This document shows, piece after piece, positions 1 through 11,399 of a stretch of DNA of 64,000 bases. Both the position numbers and the translations under genes were made by a program. The notes beneath the pieces are model-generated. The model saw only the letters and a list, made by a program, of their open reading frames with translations, ran no database searches and was not told the DNA's origin. How positions within the stretch are numbered: position 1 is the first letter of the stretch; every line of letters starts with the position of its first letter. This DNA comes from Anthoceros angustus (lineage: Eukaryota; Streptophyta; Anthocerotopsida; Anthocerotales; Anthocerotaceae): positions 248,001-312,000 of the forward strand of contig VJWM01000204.1 in assembly GCA_010909165.1 (NCBI GenBank), in the 5' to 3' direction.

Positions 1-1017
1 ACAGCTTCCAGTTCCGTTCTTCGGGTACGGATAACTTGATAGGTGAAATCATCTAGGTAAGAGCAGCTTTTGGGCAGGGTAGCTTCTTCACCGAGATGTA
101 ATCTGCGTTTCAGTTTCCACAGTGGGTCCACGAATCGATCGCTGCAATTTCTGCTCGCTTGTTCAAATGCCCGAGCAAAGGGGACATCCGGCAAATGAGG
201 TGACAGGCTTCCCACATCCACCCCAAACGCAACTTTACAGATGGAATCCAGGGTCAGGCGCAAGAACAGGTCCTGGACACAATGAAGTCAAAACCTGAAG
301 GTTGAACCCTGACTCAGCCAAACGGCAAAATCCCCTTCAGTGCAGACAATCGGTGAGCATGTGGGTCACCTGCATCTCCAGAGATTTGTGGTCGAAGCAA
401 GCGCGGGTGACCAAAGAGGCAAGAGCGAGCGAATTGCTTCGGTGCACAACTGAGCTGAAATCACGAAGGACCTTGGATGAAAACTCGAAGCTGGCTGTCT
501 TCCGTTGCTTCTTCCACATCTCCCCATCCGTATTGAAGATGCCATCTCCCAGCAAAGGTTCCATCATCGTGTGGAAGGCTTCCCCCTACCCTGACATCAA
601 ATGTTTTCATTGCCTACAAGGTAACGCACATACATGTTGAGTAGTCCCTCACAGCTGTTGCTAGCAGGTGGTGTGTACCTTGGGGTAGTTGGGGAAGTTG
701 GTCTTGAGAATATGCTCACAGACGGCGGGATCAGCTGTAAACAGGTAGGTCTGGCCTCCCACGCGGGCTGAGAAGGTGAGGCTAGTTCCGGTGACCATGT
801 AGTCTGTAACCCAGTCATACATCCTCTCAAAGTTGTAGTACATCTCAAACATTGAGCCAAAAATGGGCCAACACTTGGGACCTGATGGCATCGAACCATC
901 CTGCCGCCGCCTTTGCACGACAACCAACAGGATGGTGCAGAAGAGAAGCAACAGGGCACTAAAAAACGCCACCCAGACCCCGATTTGATCAGTCCTCCCT
1001 GCATTGTCGACTTCCAT
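1..1017 (-). CDS. Cytochrome P450, CYP86-clan (CYP704-like), exons 1-3, runs off left edge
   Basis: Likely an ER-anchored fatty-acid omega-hydroxylase-type P450. Three exons read cleanly on the minus strand: exon 1 at 679-1017 (ATG at 1017, 113 codons), exon 2 at 370-585 (72 codons) and exon 3 from 272 to the edge. Introns are GT-AG (AAG|GT at 679/678, CAG|GT at 370/369). Residues 11-30 form a hydrophobic signal anchor followed by the proline hinge [10 protein letters not shown]. Exon 2 carries the C-helix WxxxR region ([15 protein letters not shown]). Exon 3 begins [18 protein letters not shown], a CYP704/CYP86-like block. About 275 of roughly 520 residues are visible; the I-helix, ExxR and haem cysteine would lie left of base 1. 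This is the only one of three P450 copies here without a frameshift or lost splice site. Clan is fairly sure, family less so. Confidence 0.8.
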
Positions 1018-1202
1018 GTCGCAGACCTGCTCGTGACACAAACCAGATCAGTTATCCCTCAGCAGCAGCCCAATTCATCCCTCGAATGCAGACCAACTAC
1101 CCGGAGCTGCAGCTTAAGTATCCCAGGGGGCTTCAGTTCAACTCCTGCAGCTCACTTCTCACCTTCCTAAGTTCCTAGCTCATCACCATCGCTGACCGCG
1201 GT

Positions 1203-1210
1203 TGACGTCA
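1203..1210. promoter_or_regulatory. TGACGTCA palindrome upstream of the P450
   Basis: A perfect TGACGTCA palindrome lies about 190 bp upstream of the P450 ATG. It is kept at the same relative place in the two other P450 copies (40119-40126 and 61943-61950). This is the core bound by plant bZIP factors (as-1/C-box type). Function is inferred. I see no clear TATA box between it and the ATG. Confidence 0.4.
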
Positions 1211-1739
1211 GCACTTGGAATCTCTCTTTCATTATCTCTTCTATATGTTCCATCTTTCGACGTCTTCCTACAAGTAGATATCTGTGTCCTCCCCTGGACA
1301 GCAAATCGTGTCCATTCATTGCTTTTCACGGTCCCTTTTGCAGAAATTAAGCTAAGTTGCCAACCACTTAATCAGGCCTGCAAAAAAGGACACAGCTCCT
1401 GGCCACTCCACACTACACATGGTGCAGTGCCACACAAGAGGCCCCACTTCGCAGACTGCATCCATACATATGGATGCGACATACATACATATATGATGCG
1501 ACATGCTCCAGCCGGCACCGGAGCAGCAGTGGAGACCAGGTGCTTCCTCCATGCCTTGCGAGACAGGACCGAGTCCGGAATAAGAGCACCATAACCTGCT
1601 CACACCTGGTCTCAGAAGACTGCACATCTCAGGCAATTCAAATATCCATGCATGTAAGTAACTATGATGTACTAATGGAACAAAAGATCCCTGCATGTTC
1701 TTGATTGAATCTCCAGCTACCTAACCTTCACGAAATGCT

Positions 1740-2273
1740 GCAAGTCCCTTGCGTTATTTCACCTGATGACTGTAAGCCACGCACATTTTGTTGCTCTGAT
1801 GGTGAGAATCTCATGTGTAGTACGCATTCTTGATGTGGTCGAAGATTTTTCTTCAAGGGTGAAACAAGGATCAGCCCAGATCGTGTGGTCAGTTTATTCG
1901 ACACAAGTTTCCGACGCCAGAAACTGGCAGTACATAGCTATGTACATATACTGAGCATTGATGATGACATTGACATCATGTACGAGAACTGTGGGAGCAT
2001 GGTTCATGCACAGCCGGTGTTTGATGCGTTGCCTCAAACAGATGTCGTCACCTGGCGTGCACTGATTGCTGGTTACACCTGACAAGGAGACAGTAGTGCA
2101 GTGGTCTGTAAATTGCTTCGGAGACGATGGCATGCGGCCAGTCAACATTACATTTCTCAGTGTACTACAGGTATTCTGAAGCCAGAAACTGCCGGTACAT
2201 AGCTATGAATTTCGGCAGGCCCTAAGCCTGCAGGGTCTACCCTGGACAGTTTCAGGAACGATGTGCGGTAAAC
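1740..2273. repeat. Germin-like 3'-flank module, copy 1
   Basis: This stretch downstream of GLP-1 recurs, partly deleted, near most other germin-like copies (18590-19245, 35340-35607, 39055-39560, 41480-42123, 43852-44115, 59955-60560, 62460-63013). Landmarks are GCCAGAAACTGGCAG, the palindrome GTACATAGCTATGTAC at 1931-1946, and AGGCCCTAAGCCTGCAGGG just before the GLP stop. This copy is one of the longer versions because it retains the PPR scrap that others have lost. Confidence 0.7.
1950..2200 (+). pseudogene. PPR motif scrap (one PLS repeat)
   Basis: A single decayed PPR motif reads MYENCGSMVHAQPVFDALPQ followed by TDVVTWRALIAGYT and a TGA stop. The NCG..A..VFD..P..DVVTW..LIAGY pattern is the S/P-type repeat of PLS-class PPR proteins. 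It lies between the P450 and GLP-1. The same scrap occurs at 39160-39348 (minus) and 62719-62940 (plus). In the other GLP flanks only the leading MDIMYEY remains. It is a relic, not a gene. Confidence 0.7.
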
Positions 2274-2956
2274 TTAGGAGGAATCCACAAATTGGGCGAA
2301 GATGGAGTGTAATTGCTCCACCTCCTTTCCGCTGATGAAGAAAGACTTGGCCAGCAGCTCCGTTTTGATTCCTGACCCGAACAGCGAGAGTGGCATGAGC
2401 TGGAGGCCCGGGTTCTGGCTGTTGAGCACATTGAGGCTGGCGGCGTGCGTTGTGCCCACATTGAGCTGGAAGTGGAGCAAGCCTCTGGGAAGATGAAGGC
2501 CTCGCCCTTCTTCACCACCTTGGCGTACAGCTTGTTGCTGTTGGAGACGAAGCCGGTGTAAATCTCCCCTTCGAGGCAGAAAAGAATCTCGGTAGCCAGG
2601 TTGTGGGTGTGGGGCATAACGACACCGCCCGGCGCCAGGTCCAGGCGCGCCAGCGACAGACCCAGCGTGTTGAGAGCAGGCCAGTCGCTCACGAAGCCGG
2701 GAGTGGCGGTGCCGTTCAATGGGTTGCCCGTGAGGTTGGCCGGCTTGCCCAGTTTAGCGAAGGCGAAATCTTCTGCTGTCACGCTGTCCGCCGGCCTGCA
2801 GGGGTAGCCGTTGATGGTCGCTCCCTTGGACAAATCGGCGACGCAAAAGTCCTGCAGAGGGTCGGGATCGCTGGCAGTGACCGCAATCGCAAGCAACAGC
2901 CCTGCGATCGCAGCCACAGCACCCATAAACTGGATTGTCTTGGACACGGCCGCCAT
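2274..2956 (-). pseudogene. Germin-like protein copy 1 (GLP-1), one frameshift
   Basis: A secreted cupin of the germin-like family (apoplastic, Mn-binding; relatives act as oxalate oxidase or superoxide dismutase, activity here unknown). ATG at 2956, hydrophobic signal peptide over residues 10-27, mature start SDPDPLQDFCVADL with the paired cysteines of germins. Germin box 1 (GGVVMPHTHNLATEILFCLEG) has the HxH and Glu metal ligands. Box 2 (PRGLLHFQLN), with the last His ligand, follows in another frame. One G is missing from a G run near 2488, so the frame shifts just before box 2; the rest continues to a TAA at 2274. No intron. It is one of the two copies that retain GGGG in the GEIYTGF codons. 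Total length matches an ordinary germin (about 228 residues). Confidence 0.85.
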
Positions 2957-3490
2957 TGCTGATCAATGAGATGTATGGATGGGTGACGAGCTCGTACGGG
3001 CAAGTGAGGGAACGAGGGCTGTTCACTGGAGAAAGCAACTGACCGCAGCTACAACTTTGCAAGCTCGATGTGGATGGGTGGAGATGATGAAGGCAGAGGA
3101 GGAGGCAGCCTCTCTTTATTGCTGCCAAGCTCGCTGGTGTGGAAGTTGCAACCATGTTCGTGCCTGCAGGTCCTGTGCACAGAGGGATAGTCCCAGGAAA
3201 TGGCAGGCAAGCTGCTCAGAAGATGTTGGGTCTAATTGTTACGCGTGACATTTGCGACTGGAGAGAGGCGAGTCATCACGCGTCACGTTGCTTAGCATAG
3301 TATGTAGCCTGCACGGGAAGAAGACTAAAGGAACCGACGCAGTGATTGACTACCTATCCATAATTCACGATTTCGTGCTTTTCAAGCTTTCCACTTAGAA
3401 GAAAAGAAGAAGAAGAATTTTGTTTAGGTCTACTAAGGACGAATTTTTGTCATGGCACTTGGGTACTTGAACCATGTTGTGCCTAAGCTA
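2957..3490 (-). promoter_or_regulatory. Type I 5' flank of GLP-1
   Basis: The sequence upstream of GLP-1 is shared with GLP-2, -3, -4 and -8 but unrelated to that of GLP-5, -6, -7 and -9. On the minus strand it holds GAGCTCGTCACCCATCC close to the ATG and an AATAAAGAGAGG stretch about 165 bp upstream that could serve as a weak TATA element. The distal part contains CACTTGGGTACTTGAACCA, which recurs near 36800 and in inverted form near 11400. Confidence 0.5.
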
Positions 3491-3505
3491 CTAGCATCAA
3501 GAAGT

Positions 3506-4044
3506 CCCGACTTGATCTATACTCGGAATTCTAGCAATCGATACTCGGGACTCTAGCAGTCCCGACTTGATCTATACTCGGGACTCTAGCAGTCCCGACT
3601 TCATCCATACTCGGGACTCTAGCAATCCCGACTTTATCCATACTCAGGACTCTAGTAGTCCCGACTTCATCCATACTCGGGATTCTAGTAGTCCCGACTT
3701 GATCCATACTCGGGACTCTAGCAGACCCGACTTGATCCATACCGGACTCTAGCCCCGACTTGATCCATACTCGGACTCTAGCCCGACTTCATCCATACTC
3801 GGTACTCTAGCAGTCCCGACTTCATCCATACTCGGTACTCTAGCAGTCCCGACTTCATCCATACTCGGGACTCTAGTAGTCCCGACTTCATCCATACTTG
3901 GGACTCTAGCAGTCCCGACTTCATCCATACTCGGGATTCTAGTAGTCCCGACTTGATCCAAACTCGGGACTCTAGCAGTCCCAACCTGACCCATACTCGG
4001 GACGCTAGCAATCCCGACTTGACCCATGCCGGGACTGCTAACTA
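3506..4044. repeat. 33-bp minisatellite, about 16 units
   Basis: Tandem units built on CCCGACTT(C/G)ATCCATACTC followed by GGGACTCTAGCAGT, period 33 bp with a few shortened units. Because 33 is divisible by three, it reads as an open 11-residue repeat on the minus strand, which is not evidence of a gene. It is flanked on both sides by AAGAAGTC. At the matching place upstream of GLP-4 (near 36845) there is a single AAGAAGTC and no array. Confidence 0.95.
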
Positions 4045-5060
4045 GCTTCAAGAAGTCTAGGATGAAATTTTTTCTATCATAGCACTTGGATAAAATTTTT
4101 CCTATCATGGCGCTTGGGTACTTGACAACTTATACCATGGTGTGCCTAAGCTACTTATACCAAGGGCATGTACTCCCTCTAGACACCCCATCTGAATATC
4201 GATGAAAGCACAGGATGCTTAACCCCATATGACGAAGCTATTCAAAACAAGTCTTTGATGATACATATCACTCCATACATTTATTTTTACCCATATTTTG
4301 AACTCACCAACCTTGAGCATACATTACAGTGGCCTGGTTTTTTAATAGCACGTTTCTCATAAAAATTAAAAAATTAAAAGAGTACCTCAAAATCCAACCT
4401 CTACCTTGAAGATTTCAACAAATGCTTTGATAAAACCCATACTAGTTTATACGTGGTCACCTATAACTAGGAGTTCCCTGCCTCATTCCAACCCGGCCAT
4501 CGCAGCACGCTATCCACGATTTTATGTGCGTTCATATGGGTGCATGTATGAGAAACGCAATTTTCATGTACCCACGGTTGGGGCCCTTGCAAGGTTCTGG
4601 GCCCTTGTGAAAATTCCTTAGTAATGAAATGTGACTTTTTGACTCTATTTTTTTTCACACACCCAGAGGACAGTGCTGGGTGTACATGGAAATGGTTGCT
4701 CAAAAAACCGTGGACTCTAGCATCCTAAGCAACAAAAGATTCCACCCGGAAACCAAGAAATGAGGCTCTAAAAAAATTACATGGATTTGGTACAAGAACT
4801 TACACACATTAGAATAGTGAGTGATATATATCATTTTGAAGGGAATGATAAGTTCTTAATTATGGTGTTAGCGAAAAAAAAGAAACAATTAACATGCCCT
4901 CTGAAAAAATACAATGAATATTTGAGCAGAAAAATCGCAAAAAAGCCCCTTGTCATTATGAGGTTAGCAAGCATGTTCTTATAAATGTGTGTCCATTGGG
5001 CATAAGCCATTTGAACACATAGCTGGCAGCTGTCAACGTTGATGGTGGGGTTCGGAAACC
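4045..5060. repeat. AT-rich dispersed unit upstream of GLP-1
   Basis: The first part (to about 4400) matches 36860-37170 upstream of GLP-4, for example the stretch around TTTTTACCCATATTTTGAAC. The short segment near 4980-5020 (TAAATGTGTGTCCATT) matches 37460-37490 and, inverted, 58660-58680. No coding signal seen. Confidence 0.6.
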
Positions 5061-7018
5061 AACCAAGGAGAAGAAAGGCCGGTAGGTGGAGTTGAGCTCT
5101 GTTGGGCAATGCCCGCGCCCAAAGACCAACATGTTAATTTGGCCCTCCTGTCGTCAAGGGTCAATAAATCTGTCCAACTTTCTAAGCTGTACTAGTTACC
5201 TATTAAGTAGTTAATTCACTAACAATTGAGATTAATTTGTAATGATAATATTAATTAATTTTAAATAATAAATATAATTAGTCTTATAATATAACATAAT
5301 TAGCCTTATAGAGTTAATAAAATTAGGGACGGAAAAAAGGATGACAATTTGTAGAGCTTGTATCAGTTGGGATGCAGACGCTGCCCCTTCCTCCTTACTT
5401 AGCCTAGCCTTTTTTTCGCTTACGCTCGCTCGACGATTTTCTATTTGCCATGTGCCGAGTTGCTCCATTCTATCACTCTTTCAAGGCCAAGGATTGCTAC
5501 TCTTGATTCTCTCTCTTACGAAGACTTGGGATCCTTCATAGTTGTCATGGTGTTCTTAGTAGATGCTAAGCCAGTGTAAGATCAAGATGCTCTCAATCCA
5601 TAGCTGTTCCTAGAATCAGAAAGCTCCCATGAATGTCACTTCTCCCCAATCGTCTGCTGTGAGATCCCATATCGCTGCCTCCTAATCCACTCCAATACAA
5701 TGCGATCTGCCACAGTCATCGCACTGATCCGAGCGTCCAGCTCTGTACCAAGACGTGAGTGACATTCCTACGGAGATGGATGACCAGGGGCATGAAGGAG
5801 AACTACTATCATAGAATGCGAGGGAGTCTTGGATTCTTGGGAACGGGTTGAAGTAGCCTACGCCTCTATCTGCACACGTGTTCGAACTGACTCCATTTTT
5901 TGACTAAAGTTATTTGACTCTGTTTAATTGACCCTAGGTTAGTCTCTACATGCCTACATACAACATCATAATTTCTGAAGGGGGGATATATACCTGATGG
6001 GGGTTTAATGGCTTTTATCCTTTGAAGAGGGTTTCTGATGGGTCTAAAACTAGCCTATTGTAACATGCTCTAAAACTTTATCACAAAATCATGGTATCAT
6101 ACCATTGGTTGCATTGTTTTCATGGGCGGCAGAGGCATGTGAAGGGTTTAGGCTTTCCACAACACATCGATTTGCGGCATAATTGAACCCATGTAATTGA
6201 CCATTCCTGCCGATGTTACACATGTAAATACTGCCCTTCAATTAGGGCACTATGTAAAAATACCAAAAAAAGACACTGAGTAGCGGTTTATATATTACAT
6301 ATTGGGCGGATTCTTGAGTGTGCGGGAAAAGGCTGCCGGCCGGTCGGCGCCCTTTCCCTGCATACCCAGGGTTTGGGGTTTAGGTCAAATTTCCTGGTCG
6401 TCATTCTCACTTCCTACGCATAGTTTGTGCAATGTCCTTCGCCTATGTGGTAGAGTATACAACGACATTGGATTCCAAATTGATATGCAAGCACCTTCAT
6501 TCTAATTTTTTTACAATCACCCACATGGTTGTCACCAGTGACCGAATACCGCTAGCCCTTGTCACAAGGTCCCGTTTCCCTTTGCATTCCACTACTTTAG
6601 TCCAGGTGGGGCAGCACGAAGTCCTTCGAAGCAAATGACCGCCCTCTGTGGAGAGCACAAAGGCCATGTACTTCATGTACTCCATGTACTCCATGTACTT
6701 CAAGAGCCAAGTTAGCCAAATCAAGAGCCATTGCCTTAAAACATTTTTAAACATACGGAGTAAATAGGACTAGTTCCCCTTAAAACCAGGGCCTAAAAGT
6801 TTTGTCCCCTCACGCATCTATCTACACGGTAGTCTCAAAGTAATGCTATGCCCCACATTTTGGTAGGTACCTGAATATGCTCATATATTCTTCGAGAACG
6901 AAGGTGCACATAGTACAGCACGAATGAATGAATGAAATGGGTTCATAGGTTTTTTGGAAAATAGGTACAACTGTGGCATGAGAGAAGAGTTTCAAAATAC
7001 GCATCCATGAAGAGGACA
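5061..7018. other. AT-rich, no gene seen
   Basis: I see no supportable gene. At 6663-6703 there is a short direct repeat of ATGTACTCC-type units. Near 6320-6350 there is a single GCCGGCCGGTCGGCGCCC motif resembling the GC-rich block that follows at 7019. Confidence 0.5.
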
Positions 7019-7376
7019 CTGGCCAGCCGACGCCCTTCCCATGCACGCCCTACCCATGGGCGCTGGATGACTAGCGCCCTTCCCATGCACGCCCTGCCCA
7101 TGGGCACCGGCCGACCGGCGCCCTTCCCATGCACGCCCTAGGGGCCCATGGGCACCGCCAACCGCCTTCCCCAAGACGCCGCCCATGGCGCCGGCCGGCA
7201 CCTCCCCAAAGATGTTCGCCATGGGCGCCCGGCCGGCGCCTCGACGCCCGCCCATGGGCACCGGCACCTCCCCACCGCCCATGTGCGTTGGGCGGCGCCT
7301 CCTCATGCATGCACTCCCCATGGGCGCCGGCCGGCTAGCGCCCTTCCCATGCATGTCCTCCTCATGGGCCGCCTTT
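7019..7376. repeat. GC-rich palindromic tandem block
   Basis: Irregular repeats made of CCCATGGGCGCCGGCCGGCG and GCCCTTCCCATGCACGCCCT in an otherwise AT-rich region. Both motifs contain palindromes (CCATGG, GGCGCC, GCCGGC). Frames are open on both strands only because of composition. A related GCCGGCCGGCGC block occurs at 57201-57440. Confidence 0.85.
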
Positions 7377-7495
7377 TATAAAATAAATTATTAGCGGTTC
7401 AAGAACTTTGCAACTTGGAATAGTTATTTAAGTGGTTGGAAAAAAAAGAAATAGAAACAAGTAGGTCTTGAGTTCAAAACTTCTACCATTTTAAT

Positions 7496-7597
7496 AAACC
7501 AACTTTGTTGACTTTAAGGACGTCCATGCCAACCAACTTTGTTGACTTTAAGGACGCCCATGCCAACCAACTTTGTTGACTTTAAGGACGCTGGCAT
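7496..7597. repeat. 34-bp direct repeat, three copies
   Basis: Three consecutive copies of a 34-bp unit containing CAACTTTGTTGACTTTAAGG and ending in a CATGCC-type tail; the third copy diverges at its end. Confidence 0.9.
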
Positions 7598-7599
7598 GG

Positions 7600-7881
7600 G
7601 CGCATTGCCTTAAAGCCCAAGTGATTGCATTAAGTGCCAGAAGGTTGAAGACCACAACCGGCGAGCTTTTGGATGAGGGTCAGCAGACCCTAAATGCTGT
7701 GTGGCAGTCGACACCATTTGAAGCTGAGCTCAAGAATGATACTAATGAATACGAGCAAGCATTGGAGGAGAATGACAGCTTTGACGCGGAGGATATGGAC
7801 CACCTTCAGAATTTGGCGATGGTCCGTGACTCAATATCGGCGCAAGGCATAGATGAGTTGCCAGGCCGCCCTCTTGAATGA
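7600..7881 (+). other. Open acidic reading frame, unrecognised
   Basis: About 90 codons stay open to a TGA at 7881, with acidic composition (ELKNDTNEYEQALEENDSF and DAEDMDHLQNLAMVRDS). There is no ATG near the start; the first in-frame ATG is close to 7795. It could be the last exon of a gene or a transposon remnant. I do not recognise a family. Confidence 0.25.
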
Positions 7882-9576
7882 TTATTGTTCATGCTGATGA
7901 CCATTTCCTCCTTTAGCAGTTGTTTGTTGGAAGGTTTTCACGAATACTGAAATGAGAGTCTCGCAAGTACAGGCATGATTTTTATTGTGTTCCACCACTT
8001 GAAAAGTAAATGTTTTCGGTTGTAATAAACAGATGCAAACGGCAGCCCTCTGTGCATTCTACAAAAATGCAAACGGGCCCGCGCCCTACTGTGCTCTAGT
8101 TCTGGAGTGTAGATTTGAAAGTGCATCTTTCATCAAAGATATGGACTCACAAAGAGTGTGCCCTTTATCATAGCTTGGCAAATCTATTATTGTACGAAGG
8201 GTGTAAAATGTGTCAAGGGGGTGCTGTTTCGACCGAAGGCGGTTGCTATATCCCCCCCTTCAGAATTGATGTTATACAGTTGACCTCCTAAGTAACTACC
8301 CTTGTGCTTATGGCTATATCCTACGCTGCCACAACCCTCTGGCCAGAGATCAGCTAGCTCAATGCTATGTCCATTTTAGCTTCGCCATCGACAATATCCT
8401 TTACGGATGAAGCTTGCTCAATCCACCGTGACATCTCACATGTCTTACTCCTCTACAATATTCATGTGCATTAACTCATGGTCTACTGTTACCCTTACGG
8501 AATTTTCTCCTCAATTTTAATCTTTTTTGGAACTATTGGTAATTGGTGAGCTCCCTTTCTTAACATGAGTATCGCTCCTAAATTTTTCTTATATAATGTT
8601 CATGTCATTCTCCGGCTAACTTCATAGGTTGTAAACATGCTCTTGATATTATTGATTTCCAAGTCTGTCTTGATTTCTAGGTAACATTGTGGCTAGCTAC
8701 ACTCTTATCCACATCTTTGTGACAAGATACATTCTTATTCTCATCTTCTGCTTTAACTTTCAAGTCTTTCATGACATTTTGATCATCATCTTTAACTTTG
8801 ACAATTGTCCACATAGTGTCAATAACAAAGATTACGTAAAATGTCCATAACAAAGCTTACGTAAAAAAGGAAAAGCATATCAGGTGATAGAAATAACTAA
8901 TGACCAAACAATTGTAATGAAAAACTAATACAAAAACAATGCTATAAGACCTTTCTTATAGTTACATTTGGGCTCCGCAAATATTATGAGTAGTATGGCG
9001 TATTTCAATTCAATTTTTGAGAGAATTGTCTCGCGTAGAAGGAGAAATGTAGGCATGAGAGTTTAGCGCATTCATATATTGGGATAACAAATGCACAATC
9101 TTAGACCAATCATCTTCTAGGTGTATGATGCGGGAACCATACCCAACAATTTAAGGTTTTGATGGGAAACAAATCAAATCATATAAATTGATTGAAAACT
9201 GATATAGTGTGCACGGTGGATGTAGGAAAAAGTGTAAGACTAGAATCCTAAGTGCGTAACATGTGTCCTAGAAATGGCAGATGTAGGAAAAGAGTGTTAA
9301 GACTAAAATCCTAAGTGCGCACCATGTGTACATGTCCGAGAGAACGTAGAAGTTGTTGCACGAGGTAAGCACAATACATTCATATGAGCACTTCCTCAAC
9401 AGACAATCAAGCAAAACAAATCTAATACGCAGCTGCGTATAGGTGCAAACCAATAAACAATGCTAGGGAGTAGCTCGCACGACGTGACACAAACACACTC
9501 TCCCCACGAGAATAATACGCAAATTCCTCACACATTGCTCTCGGAGTCATAACTTTGGCCTCTTCATAATAGTCTT
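7882..9576. other. AT-rich, no gene seen
   Basis: No supportable gene on either strand. At 9213-9335 a segment of roughly 70 bp (GATGTAGGAAAAAGTGTAAG ... ATCCTAAGTGCG) occurs twice in direct orientation. Confidence 0.5.
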
Positions 9577-9779
9577 GCATTGCATATCTAGAGGGTCTCC
9601 TCACAACACTGTTACATTGCATATCTATAGGGCCTTCTCACAACAGTCTTGCATTGCATATCTAGAGGATCTCCTCATAACACTGTTGCATTGCATATCT
9701 ATAGGGCCTCCTCACAACAGTCTTGCATTGCATATCTAGAGGGTCTCCTCACAACACTGTTGCATTGCACATCTAGAGG
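9577..9779. repeat. 37-bp tandem repeat, six units in two alternating variants
   Basis: Units start at 9577, 9614, 9651, 9688, 9725 and 9762 with GCATTGCATATCTAGAGGGT or ...CTATAGGGCC. The two variants alternate, giving a 74-bp higher-order period. The last unit is cut after about 18 bp. Confidence 0.9.
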
Positions 9780-11399
9780 ATAAGCTATGATCTGAGCTTG
9801 TCCTCTGTGAAAGGGTCTACATATACTAGCCCTTGGCATTGGCATATTTCTAAGATATCCTATTGGCATCAACATATGCCGGAAATATCCTAAGAATACA
9901 CTATAATATGCAAGGAATATGCTGAAGCATATTACTTGAATGTGCTTAGCCACTTAGCTTGAACGATCTTGTCTAAGGGACTTCTTTTCTCACATGCTTA
10001 CGGGCTTTTCTCTTACGACTTTGCTTCTAACAACTCGACAAACATGGGTCCTGGGTTCGCTGGCCCACGGCTTCACCTCAGGTCTTCCAGAATCGCCTAA
10101 CTTCTACGAAGTAAAGACACTATAACGACAATATCTCAACAACGCAGCCCCACTACCTCTTTCTCAACCGTCAACTAACTCTACTCTCAATAAACTCACG
10201 AGTCGCTCTTTCGGCACAACTGCCTAGAGTGACCGATTTGATGAACGTTTCACTTGGGCCGGCAGCCCTGTGGTTGCTCTTAACGTGAGCGTCCTTGGGT
10301 TTGAAAGCTTTCCAAGGTCATCTTCCGATGAATCTCTAGTGTTAGTGCCTTGCAAGATGCCACTAAGCAAAAGCACACAACAACCACAAGATGCAACCTT
10401 CCACAAGGGAAAGGGTTTGGCCGAAGGGCGGGCGCGCGCCTTCCTCTCAGCTCAGCATTTCTGATCAACCTCGTTCTCCACCACCGCTGTGTCGTTTGGC
10501 GGACGACAGTCGGATGCGCACACAACCACAGCTGCAAAGGTGTGCACAACTATGGAGGAGAACTGCAAGGATTGATAATTGAACTGTTTACATTGCTCCC
10601 CTTTTATAGGTGGAGTGGACGTCTCGAAATGCGCGCGTCTTAAATGTAAAATGACCCTCCGGATTCCATGAAGGAATTTGTGATTGGTTGGCAGTCCGGT
10701 CTCTTGACCCCTCAGGGTAAGGTCCAGCTCACTACTGCCACATCTTCCCGGTCATCCCATGTTTAATTAACACTAATCAATGCTTAATTAACATAAACAC
10801 TTTAGATCAATTAATACTAATTACTTACTTAAATATAAGTTTAGGGTTTAGAGTTTAGGGTAAACACTAAACCCAAGTGCATAGATTAGTAACTCTAAAC
10901 CCAAGTGCATAGATTAGTGTCACACTGCATGACAAAGTTGAGTTCTTGTTTCGGTCCAGAAGAACGTAGAAGTTGAGTTCTCGTTTGGGTCCAGAAGAAC
11001 GTAGAAGCAGAGTTCTTGCCAGGCACTTGGGTCCAGAAGAACGTAGAAGCTGAGTTCTTGCCAGACAAGCCCATCATACCAATCCTACACTCAATCAAGA
11101 GCCTGATCCACTCTAGATCACTCTAACCGACAAGACACCAGCTCCAAGTTGAACCATTGAATTTGCTCGAAAGTGCCCGTCATTCTCCCACTATCACCAA
11201 ACCTAGGATTCTTATTGTTTTGCTATAAACGAGTCTCATTGGTTCCAACACCATACCTCTCAAGGGGGTTAATCGTATAGCTCCAATGAACTCATGAGTA
11301 TTTGGGCAATTTCATATTCATCCTAATCAAGGTTTTGTCAACTCTTCGTATTAGAATGACAATGACATATAACAGTGATAGCCAAGGTTCCCACCATGG
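9780..11399. other. Intergenic, with small repeats, no gene seen
   Basis: No recognised gene. Around 10843-10875 there are degenerate plant telomere-like stretches (GTTTAGGGTTTAGAGTTTAG). At 10876-10919 a segment with AAACCCAAGTGCATAGATTA occurs twice. At 10930-11066 four imperfect units carry GTCCAGAAGAACGTAGAAG. Confidence 0.5.

Noticed and set aside
3531-4108. Open frames with 11-residue repeats in the minisatellite
   Set aside because: A 33-bp period keeps frames open automatically; no start context or conserved function.
7019-7376. Several overlapping Gly/Ala/Arg-rich frames
   Set aside because: Open through GC composition of palindromic repeats on both strands.
10843-10875. Interstitial telomere array
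   Set aside because: Only three to four degenerate TTTAGGG-like units; too short to call.
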